Notes: generated by a model from the sequence alone, not told the origin. A stretch of 17,719 nucleotides of DNA from an uncultured Verrucomicrobiales bacterium (GCA_946480965.1 CAMLMI010000059.1:1-17719); one strand, 5' to 3'. Positions 7,218 to 14,516 are shown, numbered from the stretch's first letter. Made by a program: numbers and translations.

Positions 7218-7286
7218 TGGCGGGGGTGGGAGTCGCACCCACGGAACGCGGCGTATGAGACCGGTTCGAATCTGATTCACCCCGCA
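7218..7286 (-). ncRNA. Initiator-tRNA-like RNA lacking a normal D-arm
   Basis: Read on the minus strand, the 69 nt fold as tRNA: acceptor TGCGGGG (7280-7286) with CCCCGCC (7219-7225), six GC pairs and an unpaired 1:72 (U against C); anticodon arm CCGGT-CTCATAC-GCCGC (7248-7264) with U33, anticodon CAU at 7255-7257 and A37; five-base variable region; perfect T-stem GTGGG/CCCAC with loop TGCGACT (7226-7242); discriminator A followed by CCC rather than CCA. The D region is only about 15 nt and can form just a GAAT/ATTC mini-hairpin. The start GCGGGGTGaatCAG resembles bacterial tRNA-fMet (GCGGGGTGGAGCAG), and unpaired 1:72 is an initiator hallmark. It is unlikely to be the working initiator tRNA because the D-arm is missing, the T-loop has TGC for TTC and position 31:39 is G-U. 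Possible roles: ligase substrate, decoy or Y-RNA-like tRNA module. Confidence 0.65.
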
Positions 7287-7449
7287 GTGAAAAATGGCAG
7301 GTCGCCTCCGTGCTGCCCGGAGTCGGCGGAGTTTTGGAGGCTCTGCGGCGTGCTGACGCGCGACCTGTCGAATGGATCGTCGATGACACGGACCGCGAGC
7401 CACATCGGGAGGCTGCCAGCGGTCGGATTCGTTCCGGCGGAAAAAGGAA

Positions 7450-7479
7450 AGGGCCGGCAGCGACGCGCGCTCCGGCCCT
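7450..7479 (-). terminator. Rho-independent terminator of a short minus-strand unit
   Basis: An 8-bp stem (7450-7457 with 7472-7479) continues past a one-base bulge into AGCG/CGCT (7459-7462 with 7468-7471), followed on the minus strand by UUUCCUUUUU. The plus-strand follow-up (CGTTGTTTC) is weaker, so minus-strand use is favoured. Confidence 0.75.
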
Positions 7480-7595
7480 CGTTGTTTCAACAAAGATCAG
7501 ACACCTCCTGGTGATCTCATCGATCCCAGCCCGCGGATTCTCGGCGGCTGTTTCGGTGTTTAGGGGCACACCTCCTGCGAAGCCCTTGGATTGTA
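7450..7595 (-). ncRNA. Candidate small RNA with duplicated SD-like word
   Basis: A -10-like TACAAT (7590-7595, no good -35) precedes about 130 nt that end in the terminator at 7450-7479. The RNA would contain CAGGAGGTGT twice (7568-7577 and 7501-7510). The first copy is framed by GGGC/GCCC, the second by CACC/GGTG, so both could be masked in hairpins. No start codon lies at proper spacing after either copy, so I favour a regulatory RNA or a leader over a coding unit. If the plus strand were transcribed instead, the repeats would read CACCTCCT, the anti-SD core. Confidence 0.3.
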
Positions 7596-7747
7596 AAATC
7601 GGGTTTGGCGATACCGGCGACGCGATGGCGTCGGCGCGGCGATTCGGGTTGGGACGGGGACATCATCGAGACGTCGCGTCGGGTTGGGTCATGGTTGGGA
7701 GTCGGTTCCTTGGCCGAGCGCGTGCCCGGTTCTTCCGGGGACGCAAA

Positions 7748-7777
7748 AACCCTGCCTCCGGTCGCGGAAGCAGGGTT
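7748..7777 (-). terminator. Rho-independent terminator
   Basis: The stem AACCCTGC/GCAGGGTT (7770-7777 with 7748-7755) has inner CCG/CGG pairing around a four-base loop and merges into five U on the minus strand (7745-7749). It lies 27 bp after the stop of the possible 57-residue ORF. An extended open frame of another phase that runs through it is therefore unlikely to be real. Confidence 0.8.
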
Positions 7778-7804
7778 GGAAAAATCCTTGTCCGGTTTCT
7801 CCGA

Positions 7805-7978
7805 TTACCTGCTCGCCGCTTCCGCTCCGCTCAACGCCGCATCGGGATGGTCTCCCGTTTCGGACATCAAGAGCGCGGAGCCGAACGACCCTGCCAGATC
7901 CCGCCCGCCATAGCCGATCGCGTGGGCGACCGGCGCTTGGCGCCAGATCCGGGTTGAGTTGTTCGAGCAAGGTTTCAT
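7805..7978 (-). CDS. Possible small protein, 57 residues
   Basis: The reading frame starts ATG at 7978 (MKPCSNNSTRIWRQAPVAHA) and ends TAA at 7805, just before a strong terminator. The C-terminal half (AIGYGGRDLAGSFGSALLMS, then ETGDHPDAALSGAEAASR) has an ordinary protein composition; the first 13 residues less so. No Shine-Dalgarno is visible. An alternative frame from a GTG at 8015 (start VQQPLCYTLWHFDETLLEQL) has an equally protein-like N-terminal stretch before it becomes Arg-rich. The locus may thus be a small gene broken by a frameshift, with the front half in one frame and the rear half in the other. It may also be an untranslated RNA. No function can be proposed. Confidence 0.3.
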   Translation of the reverse strand: MKPCSNNSTRIWRQAPVAHAIGYGGRDLAGSFGSALLMSETGDHPDAALSGAEAASR

Positions 7979-8021
7979 CGAAGTGCCACAGTGTGTAGCA
8001 AAGCGGCTGTTGCACGGTCCA

Positions 8022-8052
8022 CTTATACTTCGCGGGGGTGCGCTATCTTGAA
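8022..8052 (-). promoter_or_regulatory. Candidate promoter of the short unit ending at 7748
   Basis: On the minus strand TTCAAG (8047-8052) and TATAAG (8022-8027) are 19 bases apart, a weak sigma-70-like pair. With the terminator at 7748-7777 it would define a transcript of about 270 nt. The rest of the 214-bp gap 7979-8192 shows nothing convincing. Confidence 0.25.
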
Positions 8053-8192
8053 TCCTGATATCTGGATGGATGAATGCGAAGGGTGCTGGGCGGTGAACGC
8101 CTGGCCTATCCGGATAACCGGTTCTTCGAGAATGAGAGCGAACGCCGGGTTGGGGGGAATCCGGCCTACATCTGTCTCCCGGCCGGGCGAGC

Positions 8193-8624
8193 TTATCGCT
8201 CGTCCTTCGGAACCGATCCGAGGAACACGCCGAAGTGCGGATAATCGCGCGAAGCGCCTTCTTCGAACTCGCGCCATTCGCGGCTGACGGTGGGAACGTC
8301 CGCGCCCTCGTAGCGCAGCCGGATCACCAGCGCGTCCTGCTTGGCTTTGCGGCGGCGATGCCACTGCGCCTTCTTCTCGAAGGAGAAGACGCTGTTGCAC
8401 AGGAGCGCCGTGCCGGGGATGGCGGTGGTGAGGGCGATGAGGAGCTTGGGCAGGTCGGTGAACGCCGCCATGAACGTGGCGGAGAAGCTGCCGAGGATCG
8501 CGACGCCGTAGCAGGCGACGGCGTAGAAGTCGTTCTTGCGAGCGTGGCGGCGGGACTTGACCGCGCGCTCGGCCAGGTCGGTTTCCAGTTGGGCGCGGGT
8601 GTCCGGGAGTTCCTTGGGGTTCAT
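8193..8624 (-). CDS. Two-helix membrane protein, DUF4231/SLATT-like
   Basis: A 143-residue protein: charged N-terminal helix (1-32), transmembrane helix about 33-55 (FYAVACYGVAILGSFSATFM), short turn, second helix about 59-80, then a cytoplasmic tail with EKKAQWHRRRKAKQDALVIR, a WREFEEG block and an aromatic C-terminus. The layout and the tail resemble SLATT/DUF4231 proteins, pore-like effectors often fused or adjacent to nucleotide-second-messenger or SLOG sensors. No such sensor gene is visible here, so the family match is tentative and a defence role is not shown. I start at the ATG at 8624 because the upstream extension of the frame has no protein character. It is divergent from the helicase gene, with 136 bp between the starts. 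Confidence 0.72.
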   Translation of the reverse strand: MNPKELPDTRAQLETDLAERAVKSRRHARKNDFYAVACYGVAILGSFSATFMAAFTDLPKLLIALTTAIPGTALLCNSVFSFEKKAQWHRRRKAKQDALVIRLRYEGADVPTVSREWREFEEGASRDYPHFGVFLGSVPKDER

Positions 8625-8760
8625 GGCGCAGGGCGTGGTGGGGTGATGAACGCGGCCGAGAACGCTTTGCCTATACGCCGACGAGCGGCGAGCACCAATT
8701 GCGCGCTCGGCGGAAATCCTCTTGGGCGGATTCGTCGGGTTGCGGCAGGCTCTCACGCCC

Positions 8761-11700
8761 ATGAGCGACGTGAAGCTCTCAGACCAGTTTTTCCAGAAGG
8801 CCGCCGGGTGGGAGGTCGTGAAGCAGGCGCGCAGCCTCGTCGAGCGCGGCGCGGTGCTGTCATCGAACTGGACGCCGCCGCTGCTCAAGGGCGTGGTCCA
8901 GGAAGGCGGCACCAGCTATCGCGCCGGTTTGGTCATCAAGAGCGAGACCGATGTGGAGAACGTCTGCTCCTGCCGCCAGGCCCGCGAATGGGGGACGATC
9001 TGCGCGCATTCGGTCGGCGTGGGGATTCACCATCTCAAGCAGTTGGCTGCGCCGGTGGCGGGGAAAGCTTCGGAGCAGGGGAGCAGGGGTGCGGGGGCTA
9101 AGACTACTCCGGTCCAAGCACCGGCCAAGAGCGGGCCCAAGCTGAAGCGGGCGGAGAACGGCGAGGCAGTTGAGCTGTTCTTCATCCTGCCTCCTAACTT
9201 GGCACCGGCCTTAGAAAAGGGCCGCGTCATGCTCTGCGTGGAGGCGAAGTGGGCGCGCGGGCGCGGCCCGATCAACGGTTTGCCTTTGGCCACGACGTGG
9301 AAGTTTTCCGACGAGGATCTCGCGCCGCTGGAGGTGCTGGAGGAATTCACCCAGGGCGAGCCGCCGGGCATGGTCCAGATCACGGCCGTGGAATTGGCGA
9401 AGGTGCTGGAGCGTTTGAACGGGCATCCGCGCGTGACCGTCGGCCGCAACACCGAGGTCGAGATCAGCGCGGAACCGTTTCGCCTCAAGCTCAAGGCGAC
9501 CTTGGAAGCCAGCGGAGAAATCACCCTGAAGGCCGCGCCCGTTTCGGCCAACTGGGCGCTGGTGCGGGGCGAAAGCCTATGGGCGTTTTGGATGAACCGT
9601 TTCCAGCCCGTGGCCCTGCCGAAGGCGGCGGGCGATGTGCTCCAGAAACCCGTGGTGCTGCCTCGCGGGCGCGTGCCGATGTTCCTGATGCAAGACTGGC
9701 CGGTGTTGGCGGCGGGCTGCGACGTGGAGGCGAACTTCAGTCCGCGCGACTTCCAGTTCGATCCACAGCCGCCGCGGTTCCTCCTGCACCTGGCCGGTGG
9801 CTTGGCCCAGCTCACCGCTCAGCTCCAGTGCGCCTACGGACCGCGCATCCTGACGGTGGGCGTGAGCGATCCGAACGAGTCGCTCTGGCTGGCCGATCCG
9901 CAGAACGTGAAGCGCTATTCCACCCGCGACCTGGCGGCGGAACACGCGGCGCTGACGCGGTTGACCAAGTATGGGTTCCGTCCGGGCAAAACACCGGGCA
10001 GCTACGAGCTGGTCGGGCAGAACCAGGTGCTGACCTTCCTCGCGCGGGAACATCCCAAGCTGGAGAAAGAGTGGAAGGTCACGCTGGAGGAACGGCTGGA
10101 ATTCAGCGCCAACAAGAACCTCGAGCGCATCGAGCCCAAGTTCCAGATCACGCCGTCGGGCGTGCAGTGGTTCGACCTGGCGGTGTCGTTCGGAACGAAG
10201 GGCGGTGAGGCGTTTTCGCAGGCGGACATCCAACGGCTGCTGCTCGGTGGCACGAGCCATACGCGGCTGAAGAACGGGAAGTTCGCCCTGATCGACACGG
10301 GCGCGGTGGAGGAGCTGCAGGAAGTGCTGCTGGACTGCAATCCGCAGCAGACCGGCGGCGGCTACCGGATGAGCGCCACGCAGGCGGGCTTCCTGGACGC
10401 GACCTTGGCGGAGAACGGTTGGCAGGCGGCGGCTCCCAGCGCGTGGAAGGATCGGGCGAAGACGCTGGCGGGAGAAGCGAAGCTGGTTTGTCCGCCGCTC
10501 GGCAAACTGGAGGAGGTGCTCCGGCCGTATCAGAAGCACGGCGTGGCGTGGATGCACTTTCTCCGGGCCAATGGCTTCGGCGGCATCTTGGCGGATGAGA
10601 TGGGCTTGGGAAAGACGCTGCAGACGCTGGCGTTCATCGAATCAACGAGGAAGGCGGAAGGCGGAAGGCGGAAGGAACCTTGCCTGGTGATCTGCCCGAC
10701 GTCGCTCGCCTTCAACTGGGCGGCGGAAGCGGCGAAGTTCACTCCGGGTTTGAGAGTGGTGCTGCTCCACGGACCGGATCGGCACAAACGGTTCGCCGAA
10801 ATTCCGGAAGCGGATCTCGTGGTCACGAGCTACGCGCTGATCCGGCGCGACGCGGAGCGTTACAAGGGTGTGGAGTTCGACACGGTGGTGCTCGACGAAG
10901 CCCAGCACATCAAGAACCGCCAGACGCAGAACGCCCAGGCGGTGAAGGCGGTGCGGTCGAAGTATCGGTTGGTGCTGACCGGCACGCCGCTGGAGAACTC
11001 CGTGCTGGATCTGTGGAGCATCTTTGACTTCCTCATGCCGGGCTATCTGGGCACCGCGCAGGATTTCCGCGACCGCTACGAACAGCCGATCACCAAGGCG
11101 AAGGACGCCGACGCCCAGGCCCGGTTGGCCCGGCGCTTGAAACCGTTCCTGCTCCGTCGTCTCAAACGCGAGGTCGCCGCCGAACTTCCCGAGAAGCTGG
11201 AGCAGGTTTCGTTCTGCGATCTGTCGGAGGAACAGGCGCAGGTTTACCAACAGGTGCTCGACGCCACTCGCCGCGAAGTCGTCATGGCTGTGGACCAAAA
11301 CGGATTGGCCAAGAGCCGGATGGTGGTGCTGAGCGCGCTGTTGCGGTTGCGGCAGATCTGCTGCGATCTGCGGTTGCTTGGCGTGGAGCGGAGCGATGGA
11401 ACGATGGAGTCAGGGGGGAATGGAAATGCGCCCTCCAACACTCCAGCGCTCCAAGACTCCAAGACTCCGCCGGCTTCCGGGAAGCTGGAGCTCTTCTCCG
11501 AGCTGCTGGAGGAAGTGGTGGACGGCGGTCATCGGGCGCTGGTCTTCAGCCAGTTCGTCGGGATGTTGACCTTGTTGCGGGAACGGCTGGAGGCGGAGGA
11601 GATCGAGTATTGCTATCTGGACGGCTCAACGAAGGACCGGGGGGCGGTGGTGCAGAAGTTCCAGACCGGCAAGGCACCGGTCTTCCTCATCTCGCTCAAG

Positions 11701-11979
11701 GCGGGCGGCGTGGGCTTGAACCTCACGGCGGCCGACACGGTGATTCACTTCGATCCGTGGTGGAATCCGGCGGTGGAAGACCAGGCGACCGACCGGGCCC
11801 ATCGCATCGGCCAGACCCGGGTCGTGACCAGCTACAAGCTGATCACCCGGGGCACGATCGAGGAGAAGATCCTCCAGTTGCAGCAAAAGAAGCGGGATGT
11901 GATCGCGGCAACGTTAACCGGCGAGGAAGCCCTGACGGGCACCCTAGATTGGTCGGAGATTCAGGAACTGCTCGCTTGA
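8761..11979 (+). CDS. SWIM zinc-finger SNF2-family helicase
   Basis: A 1072-residue superfamily 2 DNA-translocating ATPase. An N-terminal SWIM zinc finger (CSC at 69-71, CAH at 81-83) precedes a long unassigned region to about 590. The SNF2 motor follows: motif I DEMGLGKT with Lys618, DEAQ at 712-715, motif III LTGTPLENS, and the C-terminal helicase lobe with SLKAGGVGLNLTAAD and motif VI DQATDRAHRIGQT (1007-1019). All catalytic motifs are intact. The start is ATG at 8761; a longer start 39 bp upstream lacks protein-like sequence. Family members remodel protein-DNA complexes; the specific role here is not known. Three variable linkers carry repeat-derived sequence: residues 102-117, 628-640 and about 877-907. 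The last lies inside the motor between LRQICCDLRLL and GKLELFSELLEE. The frame is preserved at each. The desaturase gene follows after 173 bp on the same strand. Confidence 0.95.
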   Translation: MSDVKLSDQFFQKAAGWEVVKQARSLVERGAVLSSNWTPPLLKGVVQEGGTSYRAGLVIKSETDVENVCSCRQAREWGTICAHSVGVGIHHLKQLAAPVAGKASEQGSRGAGAKTTPVQAPAKSGPKLKRAENGEAVELFFILPPNLAPALEKGRVMLCVEAKWARGRGPINGLPLATTWKFSDEDLAPLEVLEEFTQGEPPGMVQITAVELAKVLERLNGHPRVTVGRNTEVEISAEPFRLKLKATLEASGEITLKAAPVSANWALVRGESLWAFWMNRFQPVALPKAAGDVLQKPVVLPRGRVPMFLMQDWPVLAAGCDVEANFSPRDFQFDPQPPRFLLHLAGGLAQLTAQLQCAYGPRILTVGVSDPNESLWLADPQNVKRYSTRDLAAEHAALTRLTKYGFRPGKTPGSYELVGQNQVLTFLAREHPKLEKEWKVTLEERLEFSANKNLERIEPKFQITPSGVQWFDLAVSFGTKGGEAFSQADIQRLLLGGTSHTRLKNGKFALIDTGAVEELQEVLLDCNPQQTGGGYRMSATQAGFLDATLAENGWQAAAPSAWKDRAKTLAGEAKLVCPPLGKLEEVLRPYQKHGVAWMHFLRANGFGGILADEMGLGKTLQTLAFIESTRKAEGGRRKEPCLVICPTSLAFNWAAEAAKFTPGLRVVLLHGPDRHKRFAEIPEADLVVTSYALIRRDAERYKGVEFDTVVLDEAQHIKNRQTQNAQAVKAVRSKYRLVLTGTPLENSVLDLWSIFDFLMPGYLGTAQDFRDRYEQPITKAKDADAQARLARRLKPFLLRRLKREVAAELPEKLEQVSFCDLSEEQAQVYQQVLDATRREVVMAVDQNGLAKSRMVVLSALLRLRQICCDLRLLGVERSDGTMESGGNGNAPSNTPALQDSKTPPASGKLELFSELLEEVVDGGHRALVFSQFVGMLTLLRERLEAEEIEYCYLDGSTKDRGAVVQKFQTGKAPVFLISLKAGGVGLNLTAADTVIHFDPWWNPAVEDQATDRAHRIGQTRVVTSYKLITRGTIEEKILQLQQKKRDVIAATLTGEEALTGTLDWSEIQELLA
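9067..9100. repeat. GGGGAGCAGGGG-type tract within the helicase gene
   Basis: A G-rich tandem of GGAGCAGGGG-like units encodes the Ser/Gly/Ala linker (residues about 103-115) after the SWIM finger. A related GGAGCAGGGGACG tract occurs at 7059-7071 in the intergenic region. Confidence 0.4.
10647..10674. repeat. Tandem heptamer GGAAGGC in the helicase gene
   Basis: Nearly four copies of the 7-base unit GGAAGGC lie between motif I and motif Ia of the SNF2 motor, encoding the basic stretch KAEGGRRKE. Four 7-base units (28 bases) are not a multiple of three, so the frame has been kept by flanking adjustment. Confidence 0.7.
11385..11468. repeat. GGAGCGATGGA-family inverted repeat inside the helicase gene
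   Basis: An in-frame element opens with GGAGCGATGGA (11390-11400), identical to 4800-4810, and closes with CTCCAA/GACTCC-type units in inverted orientation (11433-11468). It encodes a Ser/Gly/Asn/Pro-rich loop within the helicase motor, so the protein apparently tolerates it. Confidence 0.6.
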
Positions 11980-12152
11980 ACGGCTTGGTTCGTAAATTGT
12001 CCAAGCCCAAACCCGGTAGGGATGAGCAATATCCGCCAAAAGCCGGGCAAACCGGGTCAGGCCGATCCGGCCCATGACGATAGATTGGACAGCAGGCTTC
12101 GGATAGGGCACAAGTTCGGTCCTTTTTCCGGTCCGCCGCACGAACCGAACGT

Positions 12153-13196
12153 ATGATGCAGAACACAGCCCCCATGATGGACCCGCTGCTCGATGAGCAG
12201 GTCCCCACCCTCCGCAGCCTTTCACGCCGGTTCGAAACCCCGTCCATTGCCCGGGCCATCTGGCAGTTGGTCAACACGTTGGTGCCCTACGCCGGGCTCT
12301 GGGTGGCGATGTATTTCACGACGGCCCACGCGCCCTGGTGGGCGACGGTGCCGCTGGCGCTCCTGGCGGGACTGTTCCTCGTCCGGGCCTTCATCATCTT
12401 CCACGACTGCGGCCACGGGTCGTTTTTCGCCAACAAGACGGCCAACACCGTTTTCGGCTGGATCACCGGGGTGCTGACCTTCACGCCCTACCACCATTGG
12501 CGCTGGGAGCATTCCATCCACCACGCCACGTCCGGCAACCTGGACGAGCGCGGCACGGGCGACATCTGGACCATGACGGTGAAGGAATACTTGGCGGCAA
12601 GCCCGATGCGGCGGTTCAAATACCGCCTCGCGCGGAATCCGCTGGTTCTCTTCGGCCTGGGGCCGCTCTTCATCTTCGTGGTCTGGCAGCGGTTCGTCTC
12701 CCCGAAGGCCCGCGCGCGCGAACGCCGCGAGGTGCATCTGACGAACCTGGCGCTGCTGGCCGTGGCGGTGGGCCTGAGCTTCGTTTACGGCTGGAAGACC
12801 TACCTGGTGCTTCAGCTCTCGGTGATGATGGTGGCGGGCGCGGTTGGGCTCTGGATGTTCTACGTGCAGCACCAGTTCGAGGACGGCTACTGGTCCGACG
12901 ATCCGAACTGGGACCATACGGCGGCCGCGATGGAAGGAAGCTCCTTCTACAAGCTGCCCAAGATCCTCCAGTGGTTCTCCGGCAACATCGGATACCACCA
13001 CATCCACCATCTCAACTACCGCATCCCGAACTACAATCTGGAGCGCTGCCACAAAGCCGATCCCGCCTTTCAGAAGGTGAAGCCGGTCACTTTTTGGAGC
13101 AGCTTCAGGACACTTCGCCTGCGCCTCTGGGACGAGGAGCAGCGGACCATGGTGGGCTACAGCGCGCTGCGCCGGTATCGGAACCGGACGGCGTGA
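12153..13196 (+). CDS. Membrane fatty acid desaturase
   Basis: An integral-membrane di-iron desaturase that inserts cis double bonds in acyl chains and so adjusts membrane fluidity. The 347 residues show the three histidine boxes: HDCGH (84-88), HSIHH (120-124) and HHIHH (282-286), plus QHQFED (239-244). Hydrophobic segments near 36-57, 63-82, 98-112, 163-179, 198-213 and 216-238 give the usual fold. The spacing resembles delta-12/omega-6 type acyl-lipid desaturases, but regiospecificity cannot be read from sequence. Several Met codons cluster at the start (12153, 12156, 12174, 12177); I give the first. In the 173-bp gap after the helicase gene I see a GGCTTGG/CCAAGCC stem just after its stop and no clear promoter. 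It converges with the MFS gene. Confidence 0.93.
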   Translation: MMQNTAPMMDPLLDEQVPTLRSLSRRFETPSIARAIWQLVNTLVPYAGLWVAMYFTTAHAPWWATVPLALLAGLFLVRAFIIFHDCGHGSFFANKTANTVFGWITGVLTFTPYHHWRWEHSIHHATSGNLDERGTGDIWTMTVKEYLAASPMRRFKYRLARNPLVLFGLGPLFIFVVWQRFVSPKARARERREVHLTNLALLAVAVGLSFVYGWKTYLVLQLSVMMVAGAVGLWMFYVQHQFEDGYWSDDPNWDHTAAAMEGSSFYKLPKILQWFSGNIGYHHIHHLNYRIPNYNLERCHKADPAFQKVKPVTFWSSFRTLRLRLWDEEQRTMVGYSALRRYRNRTA

Positions 13197-13218
13197 GGTG
13201 TCGAAGCCGGGCAGGGTG

Positions 13219-13300
13219 CAGTAACGAGTATTCAGTTGTCAGTGGCCATTGACCAGATGGGGCTGTCTGGAAACTGATTACGGAGCACTGGACACTTCCC
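13219..13300. repeat. Dispersed CAGT/CTGA-type low-complexity repeat
   Basis: An 82-bp intergenic tract between two convergent genes is built of words such as TTCAGTTGTCAGTGG, GGAAACTGATTA and GAGCACTGGACACTT. It is similar in style to 3579-3645. No gene or clear terminator is seen in the 108-bp gap. Confidence 0.5.
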
Positions 13301-13304
13301 TGCG

Positions 13305-14516
13305 TCACTTCCTTACGCCCGCCAAGGTCCGTGACGCCACGGCCAACGCGGCGAAAGTCAGCAAGCCACCCAGCCAGAACGGCGCGCCCGGCAGTTTCGC
13401 CGGGGCGGAAGCGCCGATGAAGTAGCCGAAGAGCCCCGTGCCGATCAGCGGCGCGATGAACCCCGCCACGCTGCCCAGGCTCGTCAGCGCGCCCTGCACC
13501 GCTCCCTGTTCGTTCGCCGGGGTGTTGCAGGAGATCAATCCCTGCATCGCGGGACCGGCGATCCCGCCGAAGGACCCCACCACCAGCAGCGCGTAGATCA
13601 TCCAGGCCTGCGAGGCGAAACCGTAGGCCGCCATCACCAGTCCGGCGACGACCAGTCCCGAGCGGAGCGCCATGACTTCGCCGAGCGCCGGGATGATCCG
13701 CCTCGCCAAGCCGCCCTGCACGATCGCCGCCATCAGCCCCACGGTGGCGAGGGAAAGGCCCACTTGCCCGCTGGTCCAGCCGTAGCGGTAGCCGGTGTAG
13801 AGCACCCAGGTGGCGTGCAGCGAATACTCCGAAAGCTTCAGCAGGAAAAAGCTCACCGAAAGACCCGCCACGATCCGCACCCGGCCCAGCGCGGCCAGGG
13901 AGCCCAGCGGATTGGCCCGGGCCCAGGAGAACGGCCGACGGTTCTCCGGAGCCAGCGACTCCGGCAGCACGAACCAGCCGTAGAGCCAGTTCACCAGCGT
14001 CATGCCGGCCGCGACGAGGAAGGGCAGGCGAAGGTCGTGGTTGCCCAGCAATCCGCCCACCGCCGGTCCCGCGATGAAGCCCAATCCGAAGGCCGCGCCG
14101 ATGATGCCGAAGTTGGCCGCGCGCTTCTCCGGCGGGCTGATGTCCGCGATGTAGGCCGTGGCGGCGGTGATGTTCGCGCCGGAGATGCCGTTGAGCGCCC
14201 GGCCGATGAAGAACCACGGCAAGCTGGGCGCGAAGGCCAGCAGCACGTAGTCCAGCCCCGAGCCGAAGAGCGACGACAGGATCACGGGCCGCCGTCCGAA
14301 CCGGTCCGACAGGCTGCCGAGCACGGGCGCGAAGACGAACTGCATCAGCGCGTAGAGCGCGGCCAGCGCTCCGACCGTGTGGGAGGCGGCGGCGACGTTC
14401 CCGCCCTGGAGGCTCTCGACGAGCTTCGGCAGGATGGGGATGACGAGCCCCACCCCGAAGATGTCGAGGAACAGGGTGAAGAAGATGAAGACGAGAGCGG
14501 GTTTGCGCGCGGCCAC
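13305..14516 (-). CDS. MFS transporter, TetA/TCR-like
   Basis: A 403-residue twelve-helix major facilitator protein. The first helix contains LDIFGVGLVIPILPKLVE (18-34), typical of the tetracycline/multidrug proton antiporter branch. Motif A GSLSDRFGRRPV (67-78) follows helix 2. The second half repeats the six-helix layout (GLSLATVGLMAAIVQGG onwards). Family members export drugs by proton antiport, but many chromosomal relatives do not confer tetracycline resistance, so no resistance claim is made. It starts 36 bp after the response regulator gene on the same strand and may be co-transcribed with it. The frame remains open to the end without defects. Confidence 0.9.
   Translation of the reverse strand: MAARKPALVFIFFTLFLDIFGVGLVIPILPKLVESLQGGNVAAASHTVGALAALYALMQFVFAPVLGSLSDRFGRRPVILSSLFGSGLDYVLLAFAPSLPWFFIGRALNGISGANITAATAYIADISPPEKRAANFGIIGAAFGLGFIAGPAVGGLLGNHDLRLPFLVAAGMTLVNWLYGWFVLPESLAPENRRPFSWARANPLGSLAALGRVRIVAGLSVSFFLLKLSEYSLHATWVLYTGYRYGWTSGQVGLSLATVGLMAAIVQGGLARRIIPALGEVMALRSGLVVAGLVMAAYGFASQAWMIYALLVVGSFGGIAGPAMQGLISCNTPANEQGAVQGALTSLGSVAGFIAPLIGTGLFGYFIGASAPAKLPGAPFWLGGLLTFAALAVASRTLAGVRK

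Larger units (their letters stand above)
6956..7804. other. Long intergenic region with RNA signals but no convincing protein gene
   Basis: These 849 bases hold the tRNA-like RNA with its long hairpin, a promoter-like TACAAT, a duplicated ACACCTCCTG word and two terminators, all oriented for minus-strand transcription. Open frames across it have biased, low-complexity or tRNA-derived translations and are not credible proteins. In 6956-7124 I see only a small GCTCC/GGAGC stem and a G-rich tract; in 7287-7439 and 7600-7744 I see nothing. Confidence 0.6.

Noticed and set aside
7218..7286. Plus-strand reading of the tRNA-like element, with GGTTCGAATC as T-arm
   Set aside because: The T-stem has a mismatch and does not join the acceptor stem at proper spacing, and no anticodon arm forms; the minus strand fits far better.
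6936..7493. A 185-codon minus-strand frame through the tRNA-like element
   Set aside because: It encodes long Ser and Arg runs from the hairpin and a typical mistranslated tRNA stretch; it is spurious coding.
12020..12045. Sigma-54 promoter-like TTGGC...TTGC on the minus strand
   Set aside because: Only eight bases separate GG and GC, whereas ten are required.
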